Source: Fragum whitleyi
Taxonomy: Eukaryota > Mollusca > Bivalvia > Cardiida > Cardiidae
Direction of reading: 5' to 3'
Length of the DNA: 64,000 bases
Assembly: GCA_948146395.1 (NCBI GenBank)
Contig: OX411544.1
Location: 91,319,901-91,383,900, forward strand
Shown here: piece by piece, positions 33,201-48,200 of the stretch
Numbering within the stretch: the stretch's first letter is position 1
Layout of the letters: every line of letters starts with the position of its first letter
The notes under the pieces: generated by a model
What the model saw: only the letters and a program-made list of their open reading frames with translations
Told to the model about the DNA's origin: nothing
Database searches by the model: none
Program-made: the position numbers and the translations under genes

Positions 33201-36200
33201 ACTTTGATATTGCACTAAGATTATTTTCACGTGCACAAATGGACTGGACTACTTTCTGGTTGCTACCTCGCCATAAGTCAACATAAAAATCACATGATCA
33301 ATGCTTTATTTGTGCGTCCTATATTCGAGAAATAGTTTTGTCAGAGTAAAGAAATACGTTTCAAGTTCTTTGAATGCCTAAAGGGCAATACATCATTGTT
33401 TGTTTTCATCTATTTGAAAACATTTTCGCAGAAATCAACCACATCCCCACCCCCGTTTTTCCTAAGGTGCCCCCCCTCAAATTTCTTACAAATTACTGTT
33501 CTTGTTTCTCCTTTATTTATGTTATTTCATAACCTTTTCAAAACTAACTCATGCCCATCCCTTTGTGTCTATCATAATTCTGATATCTATCTATCTTCCT
33601 CCCTACCTTCTCTTTTATCTCGTCTTTCACTCCGTCCCGTCCTTCATGACTATCGCTAGTCTGGTCCGATATCAAGTACGCCGATTGAGTAAGTTCTGGA
33701 ACATGTAACTGGTAAAAATAACAAATTAACAAGTTTTTATAAATATATTTATTTTATTTTTATTCAAAGTAAGTCGAAATCAACGCGTATTTGAAAATCG
33801 AAAATGCGAATCGACACAAAAATGTCCGCCGTCCTCTTTGTTTACACTGTTACTTCATAGCAAAGGATGTATTCATCCAACGTAAAAATATAACGGAAAG
33901 GATTTTGCGGGAAAAGGTCTATGGCGTAAATGTTATTAAAAAGCGGTTAAAATTTAAACATAAAAGCGTTCTTGAAGTAAAGGTGATTTAAAAAATTAAT
34001 AAATAAGAAGAGAACATCGTCCAACAATATCAAAGTATACAATAAAAAGGTTATTGAATTTAAATGGGAATATATTGTGTCGGACTCGTTCTTTTGGCGT
34101 AGTTGCCCGAGCTTGAACTCGTCCGACACAATATATTCCCATATAAATTCAATAACCTATATGACTGCATGAAAACGCTAAATGAGTTCATGGGCATGAT
34201 AAGGTTTCTAGGTTAACGCAACACGAAATCAACTCATACTCTCTCCCCATCTTATAATTCACTAACCCAAATTATAATGAAGTCACCGTAATGAGTTCAC
34301 CAACGTGAATGTTTTTTCTCTGCGCGGAAGTTTTCAAAATAGCTGCAACTCAAAATTTATTTCCTTTGGAAATTAAATATTTTTTAGTCAATCAGAATGC
34401 ACGAATGGATTCTCAATGGAAGTATAGAATTGAATTTTCAAGATCCTAAAGATAGAAAAAAGTATATAACAAGACTTACTGGTAAACTTCTCAAAAGTGC
34501 TAAAAGTATCGACTTAGTTAGATTTTGCAGACAGACTAAGTCGAAAGCTTTTGCAATTGGTAAGATTTTCTAAAACTATTATTTACCTATGCTATAACAT
34601 ATAACCATTTCAACTTTTCTCCTTCATTTATGGAACACATTATTCTCAATTTTGCTACCCATTTGTTGTAATTGAATAAAACCATTATTCTTTTACCTTA
34701 TGCACTAAGTACAAAATCAGTTATTTATCCGACTTGATTGACAGTTTCGTAGTTCGACGTGACAATTTTCTCACCGCAAAATGACTAAACCCTTTGCTGT
34801 TTAATCCCTGCTTTTTACATGCCTATGATTTTATGATTGAAAAAACATTGTGAAAAAAAAGGAAATTGCTTCTGACAAGCAATTTCTTCTTTTTCCACAC
34901 CTTTTCTACGCTACTGAATGGTGATTTTTTCAAATTAAATCCACTTTTAGTTTTCGTCTGCAAAACCTTTGAATTTGGACAGGTCCAAAAGTTTGTAAAA
35001 CAGGAAAGGGTTAAAGGGTTGAACACAATTACGTGACATATGGCATCTACAAACCTCTGTTACTTCCACTTAAAGATACTGAAATGTTTAAAACTCGATA
35101 TAGAAAAAAGTAACTGAGCATGTGCGTAACATTTCTACAGTTACTTATAACTTGAAATTGACATTCATCTCAATCAAACCTATTCTGAATCGTTCGCAGA
35201 GAGTTCATTTCATTTGTTCACAACACTCTCTCAAAAAATTCAAAACGCTCCAAAATCACTAAAAAGATAAGATCATCAAGGTCATTCAAAATAAATATAT
35301 CGAGGGTTCAGAGCAAGACTGTACTAAGTGTATGTACAATGTATATACACTTTGTACAATCTTGCGCTGAACCATCGATATAAAGAAAAAATGGCTATAT
35401 AAATGACATTATTGAAATAGTGAGCATCCCATTGGTTCTTGGAGAAATGTGCAGCTATTTATAGAACTTATTTGTATATTTCATAAAAGGTGGTAATAGA
35501 TATCGGTTATTTTGTTCATCCTGAACAAAAATAAGCAAAATTGGATTACCTCCCTTTTATTTCACTCAAAAACACTCATCGCACTCTTTGAATTTCATTA
35601 CAAAATCATTCCAAAATCATTCACCTTCCCAATTCCACTACTATTACAACTTCACACGCCAGTAAAGGTAATTGGATAGGATGATAAAGTAAAACAAGTG
35701 TATGTAACTTGTTTTCACCTTTTTTAAAATCACTTGCTGATAGCCTTGGAGCCAGGCTAATGATTCCAGGGTCACTGACCACAGTCGGAAAACATTTTTT
35801 AATACAATGTATGGTTGTGCAGAAGTTCTCAACAACCGAAAGTCGCGCTCCAATGAAAATGTTGGAAATGTATGCACGGGCTCAAATGTCTCAAATAGCT
35901 CAAAACTGTGCAAACTGTTTGCAAATTATTCCCTTACTTTGCACTTTCAGTTGTGTGCAAAAAGGGTATATTCTGCAAACAGTTTGAACCTTTTTGTCAC
36001 CTTGAACGCATCGTAAAGCCCCTGCAGTCTACTATGGTTAATAGCTTTTGCACACACCAGATTGTCTATTTTCGTGTAACATAACATGGTGATAATGATT
36101 ATTTAATTTTATTGGTTTCCATAAATTTTCTTGCATTATGATTGGCCGAGAAAATGGTTTTATTTCTCAATGAAAACAGATTTTTCAGAATTTTTGTTGT

Positions 36201-39200
36201 ATGTTTTATCGCGTATTCATACAGTGGGGTTAGGTTTTATATTTCATACCTCAATGAAATTTTAAAAAAAGATACTCTCTTTAATCTAGGGATAAGCTCG
36301 AAACCGTTGTTAGTTCCTTTACAACCGCAAGACAAGATAAAGCCTAATCCATCAAAACACTGGTCATTTCACCTCATCTTTAACGTAAACCTATTAAGAT
36401 TCATCCACCCGCACTTATTTCCAACTGAGGACCCGCTGTTCAACTAAATATAATAAGAGTACCTATTACACAAATGAGCTCTACTGCAATGCCCACACAA
36501 TACATCGGTTTGTTGTTCATTTTGTCTGATAGATTTTTCGTTTTTCGTAGCCCACTCACATTGCGCGGTTGCAGAGTGGGTGGGGTAACATTCCTCTTGT
36601 GATCATGGGGAAAACCGGCCTGTTAACCCTTTGCTGTTTAATCCCTGCTTTTTACGTGCCTGTGATTTTGTGATTGAGAAAACATTGTGAAAAAAGAAGA
36701 AATTGCTTCTGACAAGCAATTTCTTCTTTATCCACACTATTTTCTACCCTACTGAATGGTTATTTTTCAAATTAAATCCACTTTAAATTTTTGTCTGCAA
36801 AACCTTTGAATTTGGACAGGTCCAAAATTTTGTAAAACAGGAAAGGGTTAAAGGATAGGTTTTGGTAAAAAATGCTGACGGACGCTCAAGGCGAGTCAAA
36901 TTAGATTCGGCAATTATCAAGCAGACTTTCAAACTATCATTTTCCTTTAGAAAATGACCTGTAAAACGTTATTTTGAGCAGGTTACAGGATTGACAATGT
37001 CAATCAGATTTGTTAAACGTTTGTGTGCTAATAATTAACAAATCGTTGGCTATGGTCAAACAATAATACGACTTGATTTCGATATCTTGTCAGTAACGAG
37101 CAGATTAAAACACCGTGGTTATTTACACCAGTCTTTATAATAGAATCGGAAAATTGTTCAAAGCAGCTTAGCCATTTGAAAAATTAAAGTAATAATCAAA
37201 GAAAACCAGAAGCTCAATTTATGCCAGCAATTTTCGATACAAACTGTTAACAAAATGGATATGAGTTGGAAAGAAGGTAGGTTTTGCAAATTTTCATTGG
37301 ATACAATCAGGGCAGAACCACTCTAATTGTGCTTCCGCACAATTAAAAAACAACACCAAGTTTCAGGAACATTTTAAAGTTTGCATTGATAGCACAACGC
37401 CTACATTTACTGGCTTGTCCCAGAATACGCAATTTTGGCTTATAAATTTCTTACGTAATATTTGGCGTCATTGAAATTTTGAAACGGTTTATCGTCTTTC
37501 AACACACCGTACAACCGGTTGCGGTGATTACAGGTGAGGGTCAACTACGACAGCATCGGAACATTATGCGGAGGAGACGGTAGGTCAAATTAATTTATTT
37601 GTGTAAATAAACGATTGAAGCACTTGTATTTTAAAGTAGATAAAAGGTCGTGTAAGTGTTTAGCTCTTCTATAGAATAAATCTTTACTCATCCTTTCCGA
37701 CTATTTGTTTCTCATCAATGGGTTGTTAATCGTTAACCTATTTGAGATTGCAGCTGGAGGCTAGGAAAGGATGTGATGGTTGTACTGGTGAGAGAACTGC
37801 CAGGAATCCATTGTTAGGTGCTCCAGTCGCCGCGATATAACTGCAAAAAGGTTGAAAGCGGTGTTAAACTCCATTCAATCAATCAATGAATATTCCTGCT
37901 TACCTTCTTTAGTATTCGAAACCCACTTCCTTATATGGATAAACAATGAGCAAAATTAATATTACACTCAAGTAATATTATATACCCAATCGTGATAACA
38001 GAAACGTCAGAGACTGAGCCAAATGCATAATGTCAGAGACTCGCAGTGCAAAGGTCCGAAGATCGAATATCCCTCTCACCTTTTCTTATATATCTACATG
38101 AAGTAAGTTCCTTTTGCTCAGTGGCCTATAAATAAAATGAAGTTAGGTTTTAGAAAAATAACGGATAGATTTTTTCATTTTTCGTAAACCTCCTTTTTCG
38201 ATTCCTGGCTATGTTAACAAGATTTTATTTTATCTAAAATAAAATCATTCTTGTGAACTCGTGGATATTACGTATACGAGATATTCAGTCTTATCTCAAC
38301 TGTTTATCTTTTCTATCTGTTTATCTTGGTTTGTGAGTGTTTTAAACCCTACATTAAATCCCTTGAAATATTTTTAATACACACCACTTGAAAATAGTGG
38401 ACATGAATATCAGTACGTATATCGATCTAAACTGTTTTAATGTGTTATTGAAAATACGACACAAAAAAAAACAACATCGGCAACCACAAATAATTCAGGT
38501 CTGTCGTCTATTTCAACCCCGTAAAAATTCCAACTGTCTACAGATGCAACATCTTTTACCACATGTCGTCTTTGGGGACCCGCTGTGTATTTATTTTTTT
38601 AGCTCACCTGAGCACGAAGTGCTCAAGGTGAGCTATTGTGATCGTAGAATGTCCGTCGTCCGTCGTCAGTCGTGCGTCGTGCGTCGTGCGTCGTCCGTCG
38701 TCCGTCGTCCACAATTTCTTTAAACATCTTCTCCTCCTAAACCAGTGGGCCAATCTTGATGAAACTTGGCAGGGATGTTCCTTGGGTCAAGCTCTACCAA
38801 AGTTGTTCAAATAAATGAAATCCACCCTTAACTTTCCCTTTACCCTTAACAAAAAGGGTGAAAATATGAAAATCTTTCAAAATCTTCTTCTCTGAAACCA
38901 GAAGGCAGACAGCTTTCATATTTGGTATGTAGCATCATCTAGTAGACCCCTACTAAGTTTGTTAATATCAAGACCCTGGGGTCATATTTGGGCTTTGCCC
39001 GGGCCTAACCCTTTTTACATAAAATCAAAGAGCGAAAATCTTTAAAAATCTTCTTCTCTGAAACCAGATGGCAGACAGCTTTTATATTTGGTATGTAGCA
39101 TCACCTAGTGGGCCTCTACCAAGTTTTTTCATATCAAGACCCTTGGGTCATATTTGGGCTTTGCATGGGTGCATCCCTTTATCTCTTATGAGCACGAAGG

Positions 39201-42200
39201 GTAAAAAATGAAAATCTTTTAAAATCTTCTTCTATGAAACCAGAAGAGACAGCTTTCATATTTGGTATGTAGCATCATCTAGTAGACCTCTACCAAGTTT
39301 GTTCATATCAAGACCCTAGGATCATATTTGGGCTCCAACCGGGCGCAACCCTTTTTACATAGAATCAAAGAGCGAAAATCTTTTAAAATCTTCTTTAATT
39401 GACACCAGAGGGCACACTGCTTTCATATTTGGTATGTAGTATCATCTAATGGGCCCCTACCAAGTTTGTTCATATCAAGACCCTTGGGTCATATTTGGGC
39501 TCCACCCGGGCGCATCCCTTTCAGCTCATCTGAGCACGAAGGGTGAAAATAAGAAAACCTTTTAAAATCTTCTTTTTTGAAACCAGTAGGCAGACAGCTT
39601 TCATATTTAGTATGTAGCATCATCTAGTAGACCTCTACCAATTTTTTTTTCATATCAAGACCCTGGGATCACATTTGGGGTCCACCAGGGTGCATCCCTT
39701 TTTACATAGAATCAAAGAGCAAAAAGGCATATCTGTCTTGTTCTTCGCTGAAAACGTTCCATGGTATTGATCTTAGGCAATTATCTTCTTTTTGACATCT
39801 GCCTATCTAATTAATGTGATGTCCCTGGGGTCAAAGTGACTCAGGTGAGCGATCTAGGACCATCTTGGTCCTCTTGTTTTTAATTATGGCTTCAAATTTG
39901 GAAGAAATATCGGCATATGATTAGACATCAGCTGTGTACAAGTTAAAATAGCATTTATTGAGAGATAGGCGAAATATGAGAGCATAAAGTCTAATTTCGT
40001 AACTTTTCATGGGAAATCTCCGAAATAATCGATGATTGTGGCCTTAATTGGGAGGGATATGAGTAAAGATTTATTCTACAGGAGCGCCGAAAACTTACAC
40101 GATCATTTATTTGAATACCAGAGCTTCAATCATTTATTTACAAGAATAAATTTATTTGACCTACCGTCACCTCGCCATAATGTTCCGATGCTGTCGTAGT
40201 TGACTTTCACCTGTCATCGCCGCAATCGTTTGTACGGTGTGTTCAATACACATTGAAGGTTTTCAAAAAAAGAAAAAAAAATGTGCATCAGACATGCAGG
40301 CTAAGCTGACACGTTTACTAAGAAGGCTATATGCTACAGGAACATGGAACCCAACAGTCAAGGGCTCTGCATAAAAAGATGTCAGTTTTGATAGGTATTA
40401 TGATAAAATGCAATTAAGTCATAAACGTTTATATTATTAAGAGAACATATATTTCTTGTCGTTTCTTTTGGAGTTAAGTATCCAAATATGTTTAGTGCGT
40501 CTTCACAAGATATTGTCAAAACAATGAAATTAGCGAGTTAAATAACAGGCTAATGAAAAGTTTAACATGTAAAATGTCTCCTTATGCGTCGCCAATTTAT
40601 ATACAGTTAATAACATCGTGAAATTGACATTCACCTCAATCAAAACCATTCTAAATCGATCACTCGGCGCTCCAATCATTCAATTCAAACACTCACTCAA
40701 ACCATTCTAAAGCGATCAAACCCATTGAAAAATATAGAATCAACAACATCATTCAAAATAAATTTTGACAGAGTAATATCGCGATTTCACTGACATAATT
40801 CAAAAAGTTAGCGCCCCAAAGGTTCTTGAAGAAATTTGAAGCTGTGCACAGACCTTTAAAGCACTTTTTATTAAAGGGAGGTAATCAATTTCGCAATATA
40901 TTTTTGTTCATCTCGAAAAAAAATTGTGATATAGGATTACCTCCCATTAAATGCACTCAAAACTCGCTACTCACACTCTTTCAATTTCATTCCTTAATCA
41001 TTCTAAAATCATTCACCTTGTCAATTTCACGATGTTATTAACTATAGTTTTTGTTCATTTATTTTTTCCCTTTTATTTTCTCATCTAGGCAACGATGTTT
41101 ACGTTTGTTTATTGTGATATCTTTAATATATGTATACATAACTATATATATCTTTAAGACAGAACATTGTTTGTTAGTTGGAAGAGGAGCCAACCAGTTT
41201 GCGGAGGAAGTTGGGATCGACAAAGTACCAACAGAAACACTGGTATCTGAAAAGGCTCGACAGGAATTAGTAACTTGTAAAGAATATGGAAATACGATAG
41301 GGACTTTATTCCGACGAAGGTAGTCACACTTTTGATACACACCCTAAAAGTAGAATATATTTTACACTGAAATATGAGAGAGATCTTAAGGATAACATAA
41401 ACAAGAAATAATTACAAAAGAAGTTGACTCTCTATCGTAGAAATTATAGTGTGAAAATATTGACATGACTTGACCTTTATGCAATGAATAAATTAACCGA
41501 TGATTACATTTATCATCGTTGATAAGCGCAAACTGTCGAAAAACATCGTATAAATCCGTGTAGAATATGGGTTTTAAAAATGTTTGTATAATGTAATAGT
41601 TCCAATACACACTATTTGACTGTGTGGTCGAGAGGTCTAGTCTGATGGCTACAGATACAGGGATCATGAGCTCGAATCTCCTTTCATGCCACTTTTTTTT
41701 CTTCTTAATTTTATTTTTTATTTTTTCTGTTAGTCCCATTTGACTAGTTATCTCGTGTTTGGGTGACAATAAATGTTTTGCACAGCCCGATTCATTTATC
41801 GCATTCTATCTCCTGAACTCAATATGGAAAACACAAGACGCTGTCAAATAGTCTAAAGGGCAAATTTGATTGATAATCGAAGAACTACGTGGGATTAGCA
41901 ACTGGGGTCTCGGAAGAGTTGTCGTGGTAGTATTCGTAAGAGAAATATCAGGCATCCATCCCCAGCAATATGACCGAAAGAATATAAAAAGAGGCGTAAA
42001 ACCCATTCCAACAAATAAAAAAGAAACTAACGGTAGAAACAAATAGTTTATAACATACCGCAAATCTCGTTGAGAATCGAGTGATATTCATTATTATATA
42101 AAAAAAAAAAAAAACCATATAAAATGGATTGAAACCTAGAGGAAAAATAAATATGCTGTCATGGTGACTCGAACCACTGTCTTTCGTCTTCTGATGCTTT

Positions 42201-45200
42201 ATTCTTTCCACGTGCAATGATAAGTATCTACTCTTCCCAGTGTTATCTAATAGGTATATATTATGAAACTTGGCTCACGAAGTTAAACGAGACCTAACGG
42301 AGATACCATGTGACAATCAGTCTAGCATGTAATGTATGCTAATAGAGGTTACGGTCAGTCATGTCAATGATTTTACACTATACATCTTTTAACTTCTGAT
42401 AACTTGAATACGGTAAAGTGTGTGAATAAAATTACTTGTTATATTTTTTCCAGATAGCTAGATGTTGGAGCACTAGCATGAGACACTAGACGTTAATTGT
42501 TTAAGAAATCGCAAGTTGAACGTTATCCTTTAAGGCCATGTTTGAAGTTTTATATGACTTAAGCTGTCACTGTCATATTTTAAAACCAACTGATTTCTTA
42601 ATCGAAGTGAGGTTCGGTTGAAGTTTGAACACAATATTTTTCTTAATAAGCTTCTTTTTAGAAAAGACTTGACCGATGGTCCTTTCTCAAGAATGTGCGA
42701 GGCTACTTTTCATATTTTCCCTGTTCTAATGGATAGTCGTTCAAAAAGGTCATGCACGACTGATATACTTTGCAGTAAACATAATTAAATTAACAAGGCA
42801 AACGATTTTGGAATTATTGCGGAATGAAATTGATTGAGTTTGGGAGTGGGTTTTCAATGAAATTGAAAAGATATTACATATTAATGCTAATTCCGTCTTT
42901 AACCAAATACATATAGGCGACCCGTCACACAAAAAGGGACCATCTGGGAACTTTGTTATATGAACATTTGAAAAAAGATTGGGTCCAGCATTTGGTCAAC
43001 CAGAGGTAGCATTTAAAAAATTCTTTCTCTGGAAGGTAAATTATTCATTCTAGATTCTGAAAAAATTAAAAGTGCGAAAAGTTTCGACCCTAGTCAGTCT
43101 GCGCAGTCCGCACAGTCTGACGAGGGTCGACACTTTACGCACTTCCCAGATGGTCCCTTTTCGCGTGACGGGTCATATAGGCCTACGTAGTTTTCTAATA
43201 ATGTGTCTTTTAGGACAATTCAGATGATTTGAAATACACAGCAGCCAATAAAATCATGGAATAATTCGATCGAGTTGGGTGAAATATTGATCGTTTTGAA
43301 CAATTTCGAAGTTTTAAACAATTTAGGAGCTTTTTGAAAAATTTGAATAAATGTTTTGAATGCAATGAATGGGACGCTAAGCAAACGGTTTTGAATCATT
43401 ATGATCGAGGCGAATTTCAATTTCACGATTTCACTAAATGCACTTGATATGTAAATTCCGACGCTGCACGATGTCTATTTTTGGAGAATATTTGACATTG
43501 ATGAAAGTTGGCGGAAAATCTCTTTATTTTTCAGACTGGGATCAGAACACGATACAGTGGGTGCTGTAGCATTAGATTGTCATGGTAACATATCATTCGG
43601 AACATCAACTGGTGGAATATCGTGTAAAAAGCTGGGAAGAGTCGGGGATAGTCCTATTGTTGGTATGAAAAATAAGAATTTAAGGAATAATACTTTGGAA
43701 AAGGAAAAATCATATCATAAACACACATCATCTCTAATGCTGATCTGATTGCCAGTTTCTTTGTCAAACCCGTGTAAATACCAATTAAAACATACAAACA
43801 CTTTCAGACTTTCTGTATTTTCATACGTCCACCCTTCTGTAACTTCTTTTTTAGTTTCTGTGTTGTTGTTTTTTTTAAATGAATTTATCAGAGAACTATC
43901 ACAGAACTACCAATCTCTACAAAATCATTGTTCTTAAAATAAGGTAATAGCCTTATAGCCTTGTAAGAAAGCTCATGAAAGGCAAGGTAAAGGACGCTAT
44001 TGTACTTTGTTTGAACCCGTATTGTTTCCAAATTTGAAAGCCATTCAGAATATAAGAATGTAGGATATCCAAATTGTATAGACATTATAAAAAATAAGCT
44101 TTTATTTATTTAAAAAAAACACATAGTAAAGAGGTCATGGTCACAAATGAAATGCAAGCCCTATTAAGAACATCGTGAAATTGAAACGGATTGAAATTGA
44201 GTTGAATGATTTTGGAATAATTTTGAAATGCTATTCAATGAGTGTGTGGAGCATGTTTTGAGTGAAATTAAAGGGAGATAATCCAAAATTATTAGGATGA
44301 ACAAAGTTAGTACTTTTAATTACCTCCCTTTAAAAAAATATTAAAACAAATTATAAAAAGGCTCCCAATTTCTTCATTACCAATCAGACGCTCATTATTT
44401 CAATTATGTCAGATACATCGCCATTTTTTAAGCTTTATTTACTTTGAATGGAGTTGTTAATCTTATTTTTTTAGAGATTTTGGAGCGTTTTTGAATGATT
44501 TGAGTCAGTGTTAGAAGTGAAGAGTGGAGCGCTGATTTAGCGATTTAGAATGGGTTTGACCGAGATGAATGTCAATTTCACGATGGAACTAATTGTAGCC
44601 TATTACAATAACAATTCAAAACAGTTGCATCCCGAGAACGCAATGATTCTTGCTTAAAGCATTGGTTGGTTGTGTGTCCTATTTGTGACAGTTTTGGTAT
44701 TTGATTAAGATTCGAATTTCTCTTCTCATAAATTCAAATACACATTATATTCTATCTAGGTAACACTGTCAATATACATTTAATAACATCGTGAAATTGC
44801 ATTTATTTCGATCAAAACCATTTAAAATCACTCGCTTAGCGCCCCATTTTATTATTCTAAAATGCACAACTACATTCAAAACGAAAATAGCAAGCAAAAA
44901 ATCACAATTTCACCGAAATAATTGAAATCATAAGCGCTTGATTGGTTTTTGAAGGAAATCAAAGCTATTTATAAAATTTGTATTCATATTTCATTAAAGG
45001 AAGATAATAAATATCGCTTTTTTTGTTCATCCTGGGTTATCTTCCTTAAATTTCACTCAAAACTCACTCATATCACTCATTCAATTTCATTCCAAAATTA
45101 TTCACCTTGTCAAATTCCACGATGTTGTTGACTGTATACTTTTCTATTTTAGGATCTGGCGGTTATGCAGACAATGAAGTGGGTGGGGTATCGTGTACAG

Positions 45201-48200
45201 GACACGGAGAATCTATATCAAAGGTTGTATTAGCCCACCGAATAACGACACTGATAAAACAAGGTAATTATTTCAACATGTATGGTGTACCTTGTCATTT
45301 TTTGAACCTCCGCTCAAACGTGATTTAGTCTTGCAAAATGCTAAGCAACTAATCGGCGATTGAATTTTTTACTAATGAATGTTGAGGAAAATATTACTTT
45401 CGAAAACCCGGAGATCTATTAGTAACTAGTTACAACTAATTACAAATTCCTCGTTATTAATCGGCGTCTAATTGATGATTTGCTTTAATCCTTCCGTTGT
45501 GCATCTTTTCGGGCCTATGAGGCGCTTTGAAGTCAACATCCGTCAATAAAATCGTTCAATGTTTTGCAATAAAATTGTGCAATGTTTGATCGTTTTGATT
45601 TAAATGTTGATCATTCTTTATGATTTCGAAGTGTTATTAAAGTATTTCGGAGCGTTTTTGGGTGATTGAAGTAAGTGTTTGGAAAGAATAAATGGAATGA
45701 CCCATTCAAAACTTTATCCGTCGACCATTTGCATCGCTGTAACAAGTTCCATACTATTTGTGTAATAAAAGAGATTTATAAAAAAAGGAGCATATGGGGA
45801 GAACGGGATACCAATCTAGCATATATCAAATATCATTACGTGAGTTGCCTCCCTTGTAATGATTTTAAAACTTGTCGAAACTACACAAGAACTGCCATGT
45901 CGATATTAATCCTGGCTATCTTACGGGCATGTCTAATCTAATACATATACTTGCAAAGTCAAAAGACTTTGAGATATGTTTTGTTTATTTAATCGGCCGT
46001 ACTTAGCGTCGGTCTGCGAACATTACTCTTATTGATGACATTATGTAGTCTTCAATGATGTGCAAAACACAAAAAGACGCAAAGTTTACACCAACAAGCC
46101 TCTATATATCACGTCATCTTAATCATTTTAAGGTAGTTGATCCGTAATAGTTCCACTATGCTTTTAAAGGAATGAACTTTAACAGAGGTTTCTTAATGGT
46201 TTCATTAGGAAACTGTTGTCAATACTTTGAAAGATAATGAATTCTGAAATTTTGCGGAACTATAACGGTTCCTCTTCTTTAAAAAATAACGTCAACGTCG
46301 TTTTTTTCTGTCGCGGGAACGCAGACTTATTTATGAGATATAATGAAATGGATGTATCGATTTATATCATTATTTAGTAGTTTTAATATTTGTTTCATTT
46401 TTCTTTTTGAAAAGGGCAATTTTTGCCGAAATATTGAAATACCGAGTATTTTCATTGAATGATTGATTGATTGTTTGAGTTTAAGCCGCTTTCAACATAG
46501 TTGCATTAATACCGTGGCGGTCGGTGCACCTACCCAAGGCTTCAAGTTGTTTTCACACCAATAAAGCGAGACCTTTCATTCGACTTTTCATTTAAAATAA
46601 TCATACTCACACGTTTTATTCTTAGAGTCTTTTTTCTTTAATTATCTTTTGCTCTTGTCATAGACCCCTTTTGTCATGTGATCTCCTTCTCGAGCCATCA
46701 ACCCAGAATTGTGATTTATACAGTTAGATACATCGTGAAATTGACATTCATCTCTACCAAAACAATTTTGAATCGTTCACTCAGCGCTAAATTCATTTTT
46801 GAATGATTGAATAGAGCGCTGAGTGAACGATTCAGAATTGTTTCAATCGCTCAAACTGTCCAAATACGCTCAAAAATTACTAATAAGACAGACAGAACAT
46901 TTTATTTGTTACTTGTACAATGTAATCGTCACATTAAGTCAATTCACATATAATATATAAATAAATAGGTCACAATCATAAATAAATATATGATTAGATC
47001 ACGTGAAGTTTGCTTTGATTTTCCTATGACTCAGTAAGAAACAATAATTATAGTCCAACCAGGGTATTCGAAAACGCGGGAAAATGTGGTAAAGCCATTA
47101 TAGGTAAACCATGCTATTCGAATGTTTATAAACATACTTTAGACGAGTTAATATGGATAAATTGGGACCAGCGAATTTTTTGCTGTCACGGTCTCTTACT
47201 ATACTGGAAGATCACAGAAACGCAAAACCATCGGCATTTTTAACATTCCTTGAATTACATCTGTAAACGTCATGTGTCAAAGCGTTAAAGTAACATGCTT
47301 TGAAACCGACTCCAGGAAGAAAAAACTAAAATTGAAACGACAGAAAACATTGAATATCGATAGGGAGATAAAAGTGTTTTTCATGTTGAGTTTCTTTACT
47401 CCATCAGTATACATGTGATTTAATTTGTAATTAAGTGCCGTTATCTCACGCTTGTTAAATTTCAGTTCGGTCCACGCCTACTCCTGACTATACCACATTT
47501 TCCCGCGTTTTCGAATACCGCGGTTGGACTTTAATAGGATTGGACTGAACTGAAATTGAATAAGCGTGAGATAACGGTACTTAATTACACCTACATACTC
47601 ATAGAAGAAAGAAACTCATCACGAAAGCACTTTTTTCTCCCAATCGATATTCAATGTTTTTTGTCGTTTCAATTTTGGTTTCGTAATGATGAATTCGGTA
47701 TCTAAACCATGTTATATTTTATTCTATGACACATGACATTTACACGTGTAATTTTAGGATGGTAATCATACCATTAGTTGTGCGTTTCTCAGATCTTCCA
47801 GTAAAGTTAGAGACCGTGACGGCAAAAAATCTTTAGGTCCCAATTTATTTATATATACTCGTCGAAAGTCTGTTTATAAACAATCAAATAGCATGGTTTA
47901 CCTATAATTTATCTCATATTCCTTTCTCAAAAAACGAAAGCCGCATACTAAACATCTAAATGACAATTTTATCCGTACATCAAACTATAACTTAATATAA
48001 GATAAGATCAACAACTACAAATTTGAATAAATATAGTTAAAAAATCGTGATTTTACTGACATTATTGGAATTATTAGGGCATGATTGGTTCTAAAAGAAC
48101 ATAGAAGCTATTTATAGGGCTTGTTGGAATATTCTATGAATGAGAGGTTATAAATATCACCTGATCAAATGTATTCTAGAACTTCTATCGTCATAACTGA

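Larger units (their letters stand above)
37490..40246. mobile_element. Inverted-arm locus enclosing a SINE and an H element
   Basis: Left arm about 37490-37692 (CACACCGTACAACCGG.., CAACTACGACAGCATCGGAA, GAATAAATCTTTACTC) is repeated inverted at about 40060-40246. The 2.37-kb spacer holds a SINE (37692-37893), a tRNA-like scrap and the H element. It reads as one larger TIR transposon loaded with insertions. No transposase frame was found. Confidence 0.6.

Noticed and set aside
34397..34559. 54-codon plus-strand frame ending at a GTAAGA donor in ASRGL1 intron 2
   Set aside because: Its start lies in a segment (ATCAGAATGCACGAAT) that recurs inverted near 50940. It contains a small hairpin and has no recognisable domain; chance open frame in a repeat is likelier.
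41625..41692. tRNA-Ser/Leu-like gene followed by a T run
   Set aside because: Only scattered similarity; the arms do not pair properly.
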